The notes under the pieces: model-generated
Database searches by the model: none
What the model saw: the letters and a program-made list of their open reading frames with translations, nothing else
Told to the model about the DNA's origin: nothing
Position numbers and translations under genes: made by a program
Shown: positions 27,662-36,884 of the stretch, piece by piece
Position numbering within the stretch: the first letter of the stretch is position 1
Layout of the letters: every line of letters begins with the position of its first letter
Assembly: GCA_028695735.1 (NCBI GenBank)
Contig: JAQVIJ010000001.1
Coordinates: forward strand, 51,081 to 115,080
Direction: 5' to 3'
Source of the DNA: Deltaproteobacteria bacterium
Lineage (GTDB): Bacteria; Desulfobacterota; Dissulfuribacteria; Dissulfuribacterales; DYLC01
Length of the DNA: 64,000 bases

Positions 27662-28542
27662 ACCAGCAAAAATCTCCTGATGGCAAGGAATGTCCAACAC
27701 ACACAAAAAACAACACTACTGGCCACAATTGAAATAACATAAGATGGAGGCAGAAAAATCAATTCCACCCCTCGCATCAGTTCGGTCTGGGCCACAATGC
27801 CCTTAAAATATGAATAGCACAAAAAAACCAACCCGATGGACAGAAGAGAACCCACCAAGCCCTGAAACAGGGCCTCCAGCAGAAAAGGCCCTTGTATAAA
27901 ACCATTAGTGGCCCCTACCAGTCTCATAATGGAGACCTCCTCCTGACGGGCATAGATGGCAAGTTTTATAGTGTTGGAGACCACAAAGGCGGCTGTTGCC
28001 AACAACAAGACGGCGCTGACCCATATGACCTTTTCCCCAACGGCTACAAAGGCACTCAGGCGATCCACCCAGGACTTTCCATACTGTACCTGCGCCACCT
28101 CGTTCCACTTCTCAAGTTCAACGGCCAGGGCATGAATACGTTCCAGATTAAAGATGGCCCGATTTATCCGCAACTCAAAAGAGGCCGGCAAAAAATGCTG
28201 ATCCACGCCCTCCAGAAGCCCCTTGGCATCCTCAAAATATGTCCCGAGACGCTCGAACGCCTCTTCCGAAGAGACATATTTCACATTTTCGATTCCGGGC
28301 AGATTCAGCAGCTTCTGGTGCAGTATGGGGATCTTGCTCTCCTGAATATCCGTTTTCAAAAAGACTACAAGCCCCAGCTCGCTTCCGAAACGCTCCACTG
28401 TTCGCTGTAAATTATAATAAATAAAAGAAAAGAATGTAAAAATGAGTATGGACAGACATACCACGACTGTGGTCATGAGCTGCATTGGAAGATTCTGACG
28501 GAAGTCGGCAACCGCCCGCTGAATGAAGTGGTTCAGATTCAT
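27658..28542 (-). CDS. ftsX: Cell division ABC transporter permease FtsX
   Basis: FtsX is the membrane part of FtsEX, which signals to EnvC at the septum. The 294-residue product has an N-terminal membrane segment (about 20-42), a periplasmic loop (about 45-165) and three C-terminal membrane helices, with the conserved EVSIMRLVGATNGFI stretch. It starts 3 bases after ftsE. Confidence 0.95.
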   Translation of the reverse strand: MNLNHFIQRAVADFRQNLPMQLMTTVVVCLSILIFTFFSFIYYNLQRTVERFGSELGLVVFLKTDIQESKIPILHQKLLNLPGIENVKYVSSEEAFERLGTYFEDAKGLLEGVDQHFLPASFELRINRAIFNLERIHALAVELEKWNEVAQVQYGKSWVDRLSAFVAVGEKVIWVSAVLLLATAAFVVSNTIKLAIYARQEEVSIMRLVGATNGFIQGPFLLEALFQGLVGSLLSIGLVFLCYSYFKGIVAQTELMRGVELIFLPPSYVISIVASSVVFCVCWTFLAIRRFLLV

Positions 28543-28545
28543 GGA

Positions 28546-29211
28546 CTATGCCCTCAGCCTCCCTTCATGAATGGTCAGCACCCGCCTGTATGTATGGGCA
28601 AAAAGGCTCTCGTCGTGAGTGGCAAAGATGACCGTAGCCCCCTCGGCATTCAATTCCTCCACAAGGGCCATCACCTCGTTCGTCATACCCCTGTCCAGAT
28701 TGCCGGTGGGTTCGTCCGCCAATATTATGGAAGGCCGGTTGACCACCGCACGCGCAATAGCCACACGCTGCTGTTCACCGCCGGAAAGTTGCGGGGGATA
28801 ACGGTCTGTCTTGGAAGCCAGGCCCATCAGTTCAAGGATGTCCCTTACGCGCTTGGATATCTGCTCACTGCTCAAGCCGATCACCTCAAGGCTCAAAGCT
28901 ACATTCTCGAACACGGTCTTTGTGGTTATCAATTTAAAATCCTGAAAGATAACGCCGACCTTTCTGCGCACATACGGCACCTGGGATGCGGAAAGATTCG
29001 TGAGATCGAAGTCATCCAGAGATAGTTCTCCAGATGTGGGGCGTTCCATACAGGAGAGCAGTTTCAAAAGGGTGCTTTTACCCGAACCGCTGGGGCCTGT
29101 AAGAAACACGAACTCACCCTTTTCAATGGAAAGGTCTATATCGGATAATGCGATGATATCCGGCGGGTATTGTTTCGTAATTCCACGCAGACTTATTATA
29201 GGACCCTTCAT
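28546..29211 (-). CDS. ftsE: Cell division ATP-binding protein FtsE
   Basis: The ATPase of FtsEX. Walker A is GPSGSGKST, signature LSGGEQQR, Walker [13 protein letters not shown]. The start at 29211 ([10 protein letters not shown]) fits the family; ATG 29223 is also possible and a promoter lies immediately upstream, so the leader is very short. It is first in the ftsE-ftsX-envC unit and divergent from pilT. Confidence 0.95.
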   Translation of the reverse strand: MKGPIISLRGITKQYPPDIIALSDIDLSIEKGEFVFLTGPSGSGKSTLLKLLSCMERPTSGELSLDDFDLTNLSASQVPYVRRKVGVIFQDFKLITTKTVFENVALSLEVIGLSSEQISKRVRDILELMGLASKTDRYPPQLSGGEQQRVAIARAVVNRPSIILADEPTGNLDRGMTNEVMALVEELNAEGATVIFATHDESLFAHTYRRVLTIHEGRLRA

Positions 29212-29229
29212 GGTTCTCAGCATATCGAT

Positions 29230-29257
29230 ATCATAACAGAATGCATTCCCAAGGCAA
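29230..29257 (-). promoter_or_regulatory. Possible promoter of ftsE-ftsX-envC
   Basis: TTGCCT (29252-29257) and TATGAT (29230-29235) on the minus strand are 16 bases apart. A start site about 7 bases on would fall at or next to ATG 29223, implying a leaderless or very short leader. Confidence 0.4.
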
Positions 29258-29342
29258 GTCAAAGAATACCATGTTTCATAAAATCACATGAAAAACCTTT
29301 TGGTTTCAAAATCCGCGATTGAATTTGGCCTGGTTAATCCCC

Positions 29343-29371
29343 TTGTCACTTTTCTCATTTTGGTGCATTAT
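29343..29371 (+). promoter_or_regulatory. Possible promoter of the pilT genes
   Basis: TTGTCA (29343-29348) and CATTAT (29366-29371) are 17 bases apart and end 39 bases before the start codon at 29411. Confidence 0.4.
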
Positions 29372-29410
29372 AAAAATTTGGTAACCATAATATCAAAAAG
29401 GGGTATTCAT

Positions 29411-30496
29411 ATGGCCAAAATAGACGCCTTTTTCAAACTCATGAATGAGCAGGGGGCATCAGACCTACACGTCACATCCGGTTCACCACCCATACTACGC
29501 ATTCGAGGCGAGCTGCACCGCGTCAAATACAAGACACTGGACAACGACGAACTCCGTTCTATGCTCTATGAAATAGCCCCTGAATTCAAGGTAAAGGAAT
29601 TTGAAGAAAAGGGCGACATGGATTTCGGCTATGAGATTCCAGGGCTCGCCAGATACAGATGCAATTTCTTCATGCAGAAATACGGCATCGGCGCTGTGTT
29701 TAGGGAGATCCCCAGCCGCATTCTCACTGCCGAGCAACTCGGGCTCCCTGATGTCATGACCAAGCTGGCCATGCTGCCCAGGGGTCTTGTCCTGGTGACA
29801 GGCCCCACTGGAAGCGGTAAATCCACCACGCTGGCGGCTATTATAGACCATGCCAATCAAAACCGCAAAGACCACATCATCACCATAGAAGACCCAATAG
29901 AATTCGTACACGAGAACAAAAACTGCCTGATCAACCATCGTGAGGTGGGCACGCACACCAAATCCTTTACCGCCGCCTTAAGAGGGGCCCTTCGCGAAGA
30001 CCCGGACATCATACTGGTAGGAGAGCTTCGAGACCTGGAAACCACCATGCTGGCCATGGAAGCAGCCATGACAGGCCATCTGGTCATGGCAACCATGCAC
30101 ACCATAAGCGCGGCAAAGACGGTGGACAGAATGATCGAGATATTCCCTGCCCATCAGCAGCCTCAGGTGCGGTCATCCCTTTCAGATGCACTGCGTGCCG
30201 TCATATCCCAGACCATGTTCAAACGCATCGACATCAAGGGCAGGTGCGTGGCATTTGAAGTGCTCATAGCTACACCTGCAGTGAGAAACCTCATTCGAGA
30301 GAGCAAGACATACCAGATTCCATCCATGATGCAGACAGGCAAGAAATACGGCATGCAGACACTGGATGACGCCATTATGGACCTGTTGCAGCATGGCAAG
30401 ATAGATCCAGACGAGGCATACAACAAATGTGTGGACAAGGCCAAGTTCAAACCATTCACCAAAAGTGCACCACAAGACTTCACAGAGGTAGGCTAA
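29411..30496 (+). CDS. pilT: Type IV pilus retraction ATPase PilT
   Basis: PilT powers pilus retraction from the cytoplasmic side. The start at 29411 (361 residues, MAKIDAFFK) has AAAAAGGGG upstream; longer frames reach into the promoter. Walker A is GPTGSGKST, the Asp box follows as IEDPIEFVH, and Walker B LREDPDIILVGELRD. The C-terminal VRNLIRE corresponds to the AIRNLIRE motif required for retraction in PilT. The next gene is a second ATPase of the same family 1 base away. Confidence 0.95.
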   Translation: MAKIDAFFKLMNEQGASDLHVTSGSPPILRIRGELHRVKYKTLDNDELRSMLYEIAPEFKVKEFEEKGDMDFGYEIPGLARYRCNFFMQKYGIGAVFREIPSRILTAEQLGLPDVMTKLAMLPRGLVLVTGPTGSGKSTTLAAIIDHANQNRKDHIITIEDPIEFVHENKNCLINHREVGTHTKSFTAALRGALREDPDIILVGELRDLETTMLAMEAAMTGHLVMATMHTISAAKTVDRMIEIFPAHQQPQVRSSLSDALRAVISQTMFKRIDIKGRCVAFEVLIATPAVRNLIRESKTYQIPSMMQTGKKYGMQTLDDAIMDLLQHGKIDPDEAYNKCVDKAKFKPFTKSAPQDFTEVG

Positions 30497-30497
30497 T

Positions 30498-31676
30498 ATG
30501 AAACGGGCTGATCTGGACAATATAATAGCGAAGATGCTGGCTGCGCACTCACGCGTCTCGGATCTCAATTTTACCGTGGGATATCCGTGCCAGGTGGCCG
30601 CCGACAGGCAATTGCACCCGGTGGACGTAGGCCTGTTTTCAGGCAGATTGACTCCATATCAGACGGAGCAGATCGCCATGACCCTCATCTACAACGACCG
30701 GAGGCTCTATAACGACCTGCTCAAACATGGCTCCTGTGACCTCTCCTATGCCCTGGCTGACGGCAACCGTTTTCGTGTGAACATCTTTGCTCAAAGGGGG
30801 ATGTATAGCATCGTAATGCGTCTGCTGGAAAACGAGATCCCGAGCATTGAATCCTTACAGCTACCGGATGCCTTCAGGTCCATGGCCAAGGAAAAATACG
30901 GCATCATCCTGTTCACCGGCGCCACCGGCACAGGTAAAACCACCTCCTTGACGGCCATTCTGGATGCCATCAACAAGACCGAACCAGTGCATGTCATCAC
31001 ACTGGAAGACCCTGTAGAATATGTCCATACCCCCTACAAGGCCACCTTTAATCAACGGGAATTGGGCAAGGACTTCGACACCTTCGCCAACGGCCTGAGG
31101 GCCGCCCTGCGCCAGGCCCCCCATGTGATACTGGTGGGCGAGATGCGAGACAGGGAAACCGTGGAAATCGCCTTAAATGCAGCGGAAACAGGCCATCTGG
31201 TCTTCTCCACTCTGCATACTGTGAGCGCAGGCCACACCATAAACCGCATTCTGGGCATGTTCAGCATAGACGAGGAGCGGCTGGCCAGGTCCCGAATCGC
31301 CGACACCCTGCGGTGGTGCGTGGGCCAACGCCTTGTGCCGCAGACCAAGGGCGGGCTCAAGGCTGTTTTTGAGATCATGCAGAACAATGTGCGCGTCAAA
31401 GACTCCATCATCAACGGCGAATCCGAGGGCAAGACCTTTTATGAGATCATGGAGACAGGCCAGGCATATGGTATGCAGACCTTTGATCAACACCTCATAC
31501 AGCTCTTCAGAGAAGGGGTCATCACAGAGGACAATGCCCTGGCCTATGCCTCCAGCAAGGCCCGTGTGAGACAGGGCATAGACTACATAAAGAGTCAAAA
31601 GGGTGAAAGAACCTCGGAACTGGATGGTCTCACCATCGACACAGATTACAGCACCTACAGAAACAGAAGGGGATAA
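30498..31676 (+). CDS. Second PilT-family ATPase (PilU-like)
   Basis: A paralogue of the upstream PilT. Walker A is GATGTGKTT, the Asp box is LEDPVEYVH, and the Walker B region AALRQAPHVILVGEMRD. The AIRNLIRE motif is replaced by NVRVKDSI, as in PilU-type or accessory retraction ATPases. The C-terminal 40 residues extend past the usual end. The two are probably co-translated and may form a dual-ATPase retraction motor. Confidence 0.92.
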   Translation: MKRADLDNIIAKMLAAHSRVSDLNFTVGYPCQVAADRQLHPVDVGLFSGRLTPYQTEQIAMTLIYNDRRLYNDLLKHGSCDLSYALADGNRFRVNIFAQRGMYSIVMRLLENEIPSIESLQLPDAFRSMAKEKYGIILFTGATGTGKTTSLTAILDAINKTEPVHVITLEDPVEYVHTPYKATFNQRELGKDFDTFANGLRAALRQAPHVILVGEMRDRETVEIALNAAETGHLVFSTLHTVSAGHTINRILGMFSIDEERLARSRIADTLRWCVGQRLVPQTKGGLKAVFEIMQNNVRVKDSIINGESEGKTFYEIMETGQAYGMQTFDQHLIQLFREGVITEDNALAYASSKARVRQGIDYIKSQKGERTSELDGLTIDTDYSTYRNRRG

Positions 31677-31681
31677 CCGCC

Positions 31682-32311
31682 ATGGAAGTAACCTGCTCAG
31701 ATTGCGGCCAGAGATACCGTGTTGATGACTCCAAGATACCTGAAACCGGATTTACCTATATCACCTGTCCGAGATGCAAAGGGAAGATCAAGCTCGAAAA
31801 TCCCTTATCTGCCATTTCACCCAATGAGATCAAGGACACATTGACAGGCAAGCTGGAAGAAGGTTTTGACGCCGGCGTCAAAACCGCCCTGGTTTACACA
31901 GAGGATGAGGGATTCGGGAAAAGACTTCAAGACAAGCTGGCAGAGCTTTCCTACGAGACAAGACAGATATCAACACCGGTCGAATTGACGATCAGATTCA
32001 GATATCACACCTACGATCTCGTATTGCTGCAACAAAAAGGCAACACCCTCACGCAGCCTATGACGGCACTCCTGCAGGCCGTTCATAAACTGCCGGCGGA
32101 TTCGAGACGTGCTACGCTGACCTTCCTGTTTACGCCAGACGGTTCCAGGCTTGACTCCTTCAAGGCATTTCTGAACAGTGTTGACCTCGTACTGTCGCCG
32201 ACAGATCTGGAGCAGCTGGAACGCATCCTCCTGAAGGCAAAATCGGACAAGCAAGACAGCTACAAAATATTCCACGATTGCCGCCAGAGGATAGCCGAAA
32301 ACATTGTATAA
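31682..32311 (+). CDS. Zinc-ribbon protein with receiver-like domain
   Basis: Residues 1-40 form an MJ0042-type zinc ribbon (CSDCGQRY, then CPRCKGK). After a linker, residues about 62-190 (TALVYTEDEGFGKRL, YDLVLLQQKG) resemble a response-regulator receiver fold, but the usual phosphoacceptor Asp is not evident, so it would be a pseudo-receiver. It follows the pilT pair by 5 bases, suggesting a pilus-control role; function is not known to me. Confidence 0.75.
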   Translation: MEVTCSDCGQRYRVDDSKIPETGFTYITCPRCKGKIKLENPLSAISPNEIKDTLTGKLEEGFDAGVKTALVYTEDEGFGKRLQDKLAELSYETRQISTPVELTIRFRYHTYDLVLLQQKGNTLTQPMTALLQAVHKLPADSRRATLTFLFTPDGSRLDSFKAFLNSVDLVLSPTDLEQLERILLKAKSDKQDSYKIFHDCRQRIAENIV

Positions 32312-32334
32312 GGAGCAATGGCCGCAAAAGACGA

Positions 32335-33150
32335 TCAGGCAAAACAGATCAGCAAGGTCGCCATGGCATACAGAAGGCACCAGAATGCCAGAATTGCCAG
32401 GCACATCCTGCGCAGATGCGCTATGGGCAGCAGCGAAAGGCATAACACCGGTACAGAGGGAAACACTATACCGGCCCAGAAAGGCGGAAGACGCTTGAGC
32501 AGCTCCTGAACCCCCAAAAAAAACCAGGGCCCCTTGATGATAGCAGGCTCAAGCGAACCTTGCTCCAGGGGCGCCTGCACAAAAACGGACAAGAGAAAAC
32601 ACATGAAGAGCACGACCAAACCGTCTTTGTAAGTGAAACCCACACGCTTGGTGTGAAACCAGGTGCCCAGCCACCACAAGGCCAGGCTCAGACCGATATG
32701 TGCCGCATAGACACGCATCAAGCCATCCTCTGAAATAGCCACCAGAAAACGGTTCAATGGCGCACCCAGCCCAGGAATGCTCAAAAGCAGGTTTTCGGCT
32801 ATGTGCCCCGCTGCACGGCCCGTGGCATCCCACTTGAGCACATAACCCGTAAACAGGGCCAAAACCCCCATGGCCACGGTTCCGGAAAGCACAGCCCACC
32901 GTGTCAGCCGATGGGCATAGGAGGCTGCATCGCCAAGGCGCTCCCAGGTATGCCAAAGAAGGCTTACTAAAAATACCTGTGCGCTCCAGTAGTGAAGGGA
33001 GCGAAAAAACTCACCGAATGGAAGCAGTGTGTTCATGGCCACGGTGGAGACAAAGGGCTGAAATACCTCATATTGATATGCCACGATCACACCGGAGAGC
33101 AGGGCCCAAAACAGGGCAGAGACAGTCAAGGCGCCCATTTTATACATCAA
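32335..33150 (-). CDS. Cytochrome b subunit of a small bc-type complex
   Basis: A membrane quinol-oxidising subunit of the cytochrome b/b6 family with about seven hydrophobic segments. The paired heme ligands are visible: HYWSAQVFLVSLLWH (His-x13-His) and HIGLSLALWWLGTWFH (His-x14-His). The C-terminal GPWFFLGVQELL stretch corresponds to the quinol-site part of subunit IV, so both halves may be fused in a compact 271 residues. It overlaps the Rieske gene by ATGA. No cytochrome c1 or f gene is adjacent. Confidence 0.87.
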   Translation of the reverse strand: MMYKMGALTVSALFWALLSGVIVAYQYEVFQPFVSTVAMNTLLPFGEFFRSLHYWSAQVFLVSLLWHTWERLGDAASYAHRLTRWAVLSGTVAMGVLALFTGYVLKWDATGRAAGHIAENLLLSIPGLGAPLNRFLVAISEDGLMRVYAAHIGLSLALWWLGTWFHTKRVGFTYKDGLVVLFMCFLLSVFVQAPLEQGSLEPAIIKGPWFFLGVQELLKRLPPFWAGIVFPSVPVLCLSLLPIAHLRRMCLAILAFWCLLYAMATLLICFA

Positions 33151-33551
33151 AGGACCTTAGCAGGCAAAAGCACCACATAGCCTTTGCCTGACTCCATGGG
33201 CTTCACCTCAAACAAGGGCAGGTCCCTTTTGGCCGGGCCGCTGAGCACTCTGCCATTTAGGTCAAACCTGCTCTGATGACATGGGCATGCAAAGACCCCT
33301 TCCTCCAGCAGCAGATTCAGGGTGCAGCCCAAGTGAGTGCATGTCCTGGAGATGGCATATGGCCCGTTTTGCGTCTGAAACAGCACAAAATCCTCTTCCA
33401 CCAGGTGTTCACCCACGGCAAGCCCTTGACTGATTCTGACCTCCCGAGGCGGCCTGAAGCGATGGGCGCCTATAAATCTGTAAAGGGGATAGAGAAAGAG
33501 GAGCCACCACGCCCGTTTTGCAATCTTTATGAGGAGTTCCCTGCGAGTCAT
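33147..33551 (-). CDS. Rieske [2Fe-2S] protein
   Basis: The 134-residue protein starts at ATG 33551, overlapping the DUF2905 gene stop (ATGA). A hydrophobic segment near residues 11-22 anchors it; the cluster motifs CTHLGC and CPCH are intact and about 20 residues apart. With the following cytochrome b it should pass electrons from quinol to an unknown periplasmic acceptor. Confidence 0.9.
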   Translation of the reverse strand: MTRRELLIKIAKRAWWLLFLYPLYRFIGAHRFRPPREVRISQGLAVGEHLVEEDFVLFQTQNGPYAISRTCTHLGCTLNLLLEEGVFACPCHQSRFDLNGRVLSGPAKRDLPLFEVKPMESGKGYVVLLPAKVL

Positions 33552-33772
33552 CTGCGAAAGATATAAAAGATCAGCGTCAAAAGCAAGCTGACCAGAATGG
33601 AGGTGGTGACAGGAAAGTAAAAGACAAAGCCATCCCTTTTTATGTAGATATCCCCGGGCAATCTGCCAAGAAATGGAATCTTGGGCAAATATACCAATAT
33701 CAGCCCCAAAACCACCAGAATCAGACCGATAATGACGAGCGTTCTGCCGAACATGGACCAATCGCCGTTCAT
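33548..33772 (-). CDS. DUF2905 family small membrane protein
   Basis: A 74-residue protein with two hydrophobic segments (about 9-28 and 50-70) around the conserved LGRLPGDIYIKRDGF motif of the DUF2905 family. Function is unknown. It is translationally coupled to the Rieske gene and is probably the first gene of the unit. Confidence 0.85.
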   Translation of the reverse strand: MNGDWSMFGRTLVIIGLILVVLGLILVYLPKIPFLGRLPGDIYIKRDGFVFYFPVTTSILVSLLLTLIFYIFRR

Positions 33773-33858
33773 ATTTGAAATTCCCTGCCAAGTTTATGAG
33801 CTATTATGCGCAGCAAATGCAGTGGTGTCAATGGAATGAGTCGAGCATCAGACGACCC

Positions 33859-33887
33859 TTGTATTCGTCTTTCAACACTTGTATATA
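33859..33887 (+). promoter_or_regulatory. Possible promoter of the polysaccharide export locus
   Basis: TTGTAT (33859-33864) and TATATA (33882-33887) with a 17-base spacer, 50 bases before the permease start at 33938. Confidence 0.45.
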
Positions 33888-33937
33888 TATGGCCTTAAAT
33901 CAGAATTTTATCCATTTTTTAACCATGCCATATTTAT

Positions 33938-34759
33938 ATGAATAATGCAAAGCTCTTTCTGAAGGCGCCGGTTTCCATACTGCAAAACCTGATGCGCCAC
34001 AGGCATCTGCTGATGCGCATGATCTGGCAGGAGATTCGAGGCAGATTCGCAGGCTCCTTCGGCGGGCTTGTCTGGCACTTTCTGCAGCCGCTGCTCATGG
34101 TGACCGTGTACCTCTTTGTGTTCGTGCATGTCTTCAAGCTGCGTGTAGAGGGGGCAGGAGCGGAGAACTTCTCCGCCCTTTACATCATGGCAGGCCTCTT
34201 TCCCTGGCTCATCTTTGCAGAGGGCTTAAGCCGCGGAAGCCAGTGCATTCACGAAAACGCCAATCTCATTCAAAAGACGGCCTTTCCCTCGGAACTGCTG
34301 GTATTCAAGGCGGTCTTGACTCCATATATCAGTTTCGGCATGATAGTCGTGGGGCTTGCAGTATATCGCCTGCTTTTCATAGGGTTTTCATGGCATGTCT
34401 TTGCCCTGCCCGTGGTGGCCATGCTACAATTTCTTTTCACCTGCGGACTGGTCTTTTTGTTCGCCACCCTGGCCGTATATTTCAAGGATATCCTACAACT
34501 CATTAACATCTTCGTAGGCTTTGGCATGTACCTGGTACCCATTTTGTTTCCTGCCTCCATGCTGCCCGAGCTTGCCCAAAGGCTCATGTATCTAAACCCC
34601 ACATATCCCATGATATATCCCTATCAACGCATGCTGGTCTTTGACAACATGGGCGAAACATCTATATTCTATATGCTTTTGGGCTGGAGCCTTTTGTTTT
34701 GGGTCCTTGGTTCCTTCGTATTCTATAAGCTGAAAGATGAGTTTGCAGACTGGCTATGA
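33938..34759 (+). CDS. Polysaccharide ABC transporter permease (Wzm type)
   Basis: The 273-residue membrane protein belongs to the ABC-2 family that exports undecaprenyl-linked O-antigen or similar glycans. Six membrane segments are visible, with the family's typical MIWQEIRGRFAGSFGGLVWH N-terminal amphipathic stretch and a NPTYPMIYPYQ segment near the C-terminus. It overlaps the ATPase gene by 4 bases and opens a gene array that runs to 46688. Confidence 0.93.
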   Translation: MNNAKLFLKAPVSILQNLMRHRHLLMRMIWQEIRGRFAGSFGGLVWHFLQPLLMVTVYLFVFVHVFKLRVEGAGAENFSALYIMAGLFPWLIFAEGLSRGSQCIHENANLIQKTAFPSELLVFKAVLTPYISFGMIVVGLAVYRLLFIGFSWHVFALPVVAMLQFLFTCGLVFLFATLAVYFKDILQLINIFVGFGMYLVPILFPASMLPELAQRLMYLNPTYPMIYPYQRMLVFDNMGETSIFYMLLGWSLLFWVLGSFVFYKLKDEFADWL

Positions 34760-35949
34760 TAGCGATCAAGGCAACAAATATCTCGAAATACTATCGCATA
34801 TATTCCTCACCCACAGAACGGCTCAAGGAGATTTTGCTGCGCAGGCCGTTTCACAAGGTCTTTACTGCATTGGAAGACATCAATCTTGAGGTGCTGCGGG
34901 GAGAGGCCTTGGGCATCATAGGCGAAAACGGGGCAGGCAAAAGCACACTGCTCAAGATACTGAGCCGTACCCTGAAACCCACCTCTGGCACCCTTGAGAT
35001 AAACGGCAGAACCGCAGCCCTGCTGGAGCTGGGGGCAGGGTTCAATCCAGAGCTATCAGGCGAGGAAAATATTCATCTCAACGCCTATCTGCTGGGCCTC
35101 ACCAAGGATGAAATAGAAGAGAGAAAGGCGGACATCATCGCCTTTTCAGAGCTTCAGGACTTCATTCACCAACCCGTAAAGACCTATTCCTCAGGCATGT
35201 ATGTAAGGCTTGCCTTTTCCATTGCCACCAGTGTAAATCCTGATATACTTATTATAGATGAGGCCCTGGCCGTTGGGGATCAGCGCTTTCAAAAGAAGTG
35301 TGTGGACCGCATGGTGGGCTTTCGTGAAAGCGGCAAGACCATCCTCTTTTGCAGCCACAGCATGTATCTGGTGCAAACCCTGTGTAAACGCGCCATCTGG
35401 CTGGATAAGGGTCGTATCCGCATGTCAGGCAGTGCAGAGGAGGTAACCAGGGCATACGAAGACTGGAGCATGGAAAAGGGAAAACAGTATGAAAAAGAGA
35501 CCCGTGAACTCATACAAACCCAATCCCTGCCCCCTCCTTGTCGCATCCTTTCCATTACCATGACTGATCTAGAGGGCAATCCCATTAAAGAGATCTCACA
35601 GCCGTTTCAAACCGTAAAATTGTCCATGGAACTAAAGGCCCAAGAAGACCTGCCGGTGCACCTCGGATTTGCCATTTTAAGGGCGGATGAGCTGCTCTGC
35701 TTTTGCAGTATCACCTCCTTTGACGGCCTGCAACCCATTCAACTCAAAAAAAATGAGCAAAAACGAGTCATATTGGAGCTAAAGGACCTAAATTTAGCGG
35801 ATGGCAGCTATAAAATCATGGGTGGAATCGCAGATGAACATGGCCTGCATGTGCACCATGCCCTCTGCGCCCCACCGTTTTTAGTCCGTTACAAGACCAA
35901 AGAGGGCATAGGCGTAATGACCTTGCCACGCAAATGGAGTTTTGAGTGA
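34756..35949 (+). CDS. Polysaccharide ABC transporter ATPase (Wzt type) with C-terminal domain
   Basis: Residues 1-240 are the nucleotide-binding domain (GENGAGKST, signature YSSGMYVRLAFS, Walker B ILIIDEALAVGD). Residues about 255-397 form the beta-sandwich domain that in Wzt proteins recognises a chemically capped glycan end before export. Its presence predicts that the polymer is terminated by a modification, for which the methyltransferase two genes down is a candidate. Confidence 0.93.
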   Translation: MIAIKATNISKYYRIYSSPTERLKEILLRRPFHKVFTALEDINLEVLRGEALGIIGENGAGKSTLLKILSRTLKPTSGTLEINGRTAALLELGAGFNPELSGEENIHLNAYLLGLTKDEIEERKADIIAFSELQDFIHQPVKTYSSGMYVRLAFSIATSVNPDILIIDEALAVGDQRFQKKCVDRMVGFRESGKTILFCSHSMYLVQTLCKRAIWLDKGRIRMSGSAEEVTRAYEDWSMEKGKQYEKETRELIQTQSLPPPCRILSITMTDLEGNPIKEISQPFQTVKLSMELKAQEDLPVHLGFAILRADELLCFCSITSFDGLQPIQLKKNEQKRVILELKDLNLADGSYKIMGGIADEHGLHVHHALCAPPFLVRYKTKEGIGVMTLPRKWSFE

Positions 35950-36884
35950 CAGAGATACTCTATCCAAAACAGGTGATATTAGAGGTCACCAATCACTGTA
36001 ATCTTAGATGTAAAGGCTGTGCCCTTCATGGCCCTCAAGCCTTTACCAAGAGGCCCAAGGGTTTTATGCCCGAAGAGATATGGCGCAAGGCCATAGCTGA
36101 GATGGGCACATGGCCTCAGGAGGTAAATCTCACTACACATGGTGGTGGAGAACCCCTTTTACATCCTCACCTCAAAGAGATTTTGGAGTTTGCAGGCCGA
36201 TTTCCAAACCTAACGAGGGGATTTCTCTCCAATGCCACATTGCTGACCGAAGATTGGGCGGATTTTCTTTTAAGCACAGGCATCGACTGGATCGCCTTTA
36301 GCATAGACGGCACTGTGCCTGAGACCCATGCCATCGTACGCAGGGGGTCAGATCTGAAAAAGATAGAACAAAACCTGCTAAATTTCATACAAAAAGGCAA
36401 AAAAGCCCATAAAAGGCCTCAAATCATGTTAAATATGGTGCTTTATGAAGAGGTTAAGGCGCAGGCACAGGAATTCGTAAAAAAATGGCTTCCTTTTGTG
36501 GATGTGGTCATGTTGTCACACTATCGCAATCCTCCATGCAGCAAACGATGGCCAGGCGAGCATGGACCTCGCAGACCATGTGACCTGCTCTGGTCACAGA
36601 TGGTCGTCGCATGGGACGGAAGCATGGGGCTGTGCTGTGAGGACTTTGATATAGAGGTTTGTTTGGGCGATGTGAGAAATGAGCCCTTGCTTGCCATCTG
36701 GAACAATAAAGCCATCACAAAATTTCGTGAACTGCATCGACAAGGCCGACAACAAGAACTGGCCTTGTGTCACGCCTGTGATACCTGGGCGGACATGCAC
36801 GCTGTCACCGAAGAGGACCGAGAAAACGGCTATTTAATTGTGCGCAAGGCCTCCTCTGTGGAGTATAGAACCCTGACTCCATGA
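35946..36884 (+). CDS. Radical SAM protein with SPASM-like C-terminus
   Basis: The CNLRCKGC motif (Cys-x3-Cys-x2-Cys) binds the radical SAM [4Fe-4S] cluster. Further Cys residues near the end (CDLLW, LCCEDFD, CHAC) fit a SPASM/twitch auxiliary cluster domain. The 312-residue protein starts at GTG overlapping the Wzt stop. Homologues act on peptides or sugars; the substrate here is unknown but the setting suggests a sugar or lipid-linked glycan. Confidence 0.85.
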   Translation: MTEILYPKQVILEVTNHCNLRCKGCALHGPQAFTKRPKGFMPEEIWRKAIAEMGTWPQEVNLTTHGGGEPLLHPHLKEILEFAGRFPNLTRGFLSNATLLTEDWADFLLSTGIDWIAFSIDGTVPETHAIVRRGSDLKKIEQNLLNFIQKGKKAHKRPQIMLNMVLYEEVKAQAQEFVKKWLPFVDVVMLSHYRNPPCSKRWPGEHGPRRPCDLLWSQMVVAWDGSMGLCCEDFDIEVCLGDVRNEPLLAIWNNKAITKFRELHRQGRQQELALCHACDTWADMHAVTEEDRENGYLIVRKASSVEYRTLTP

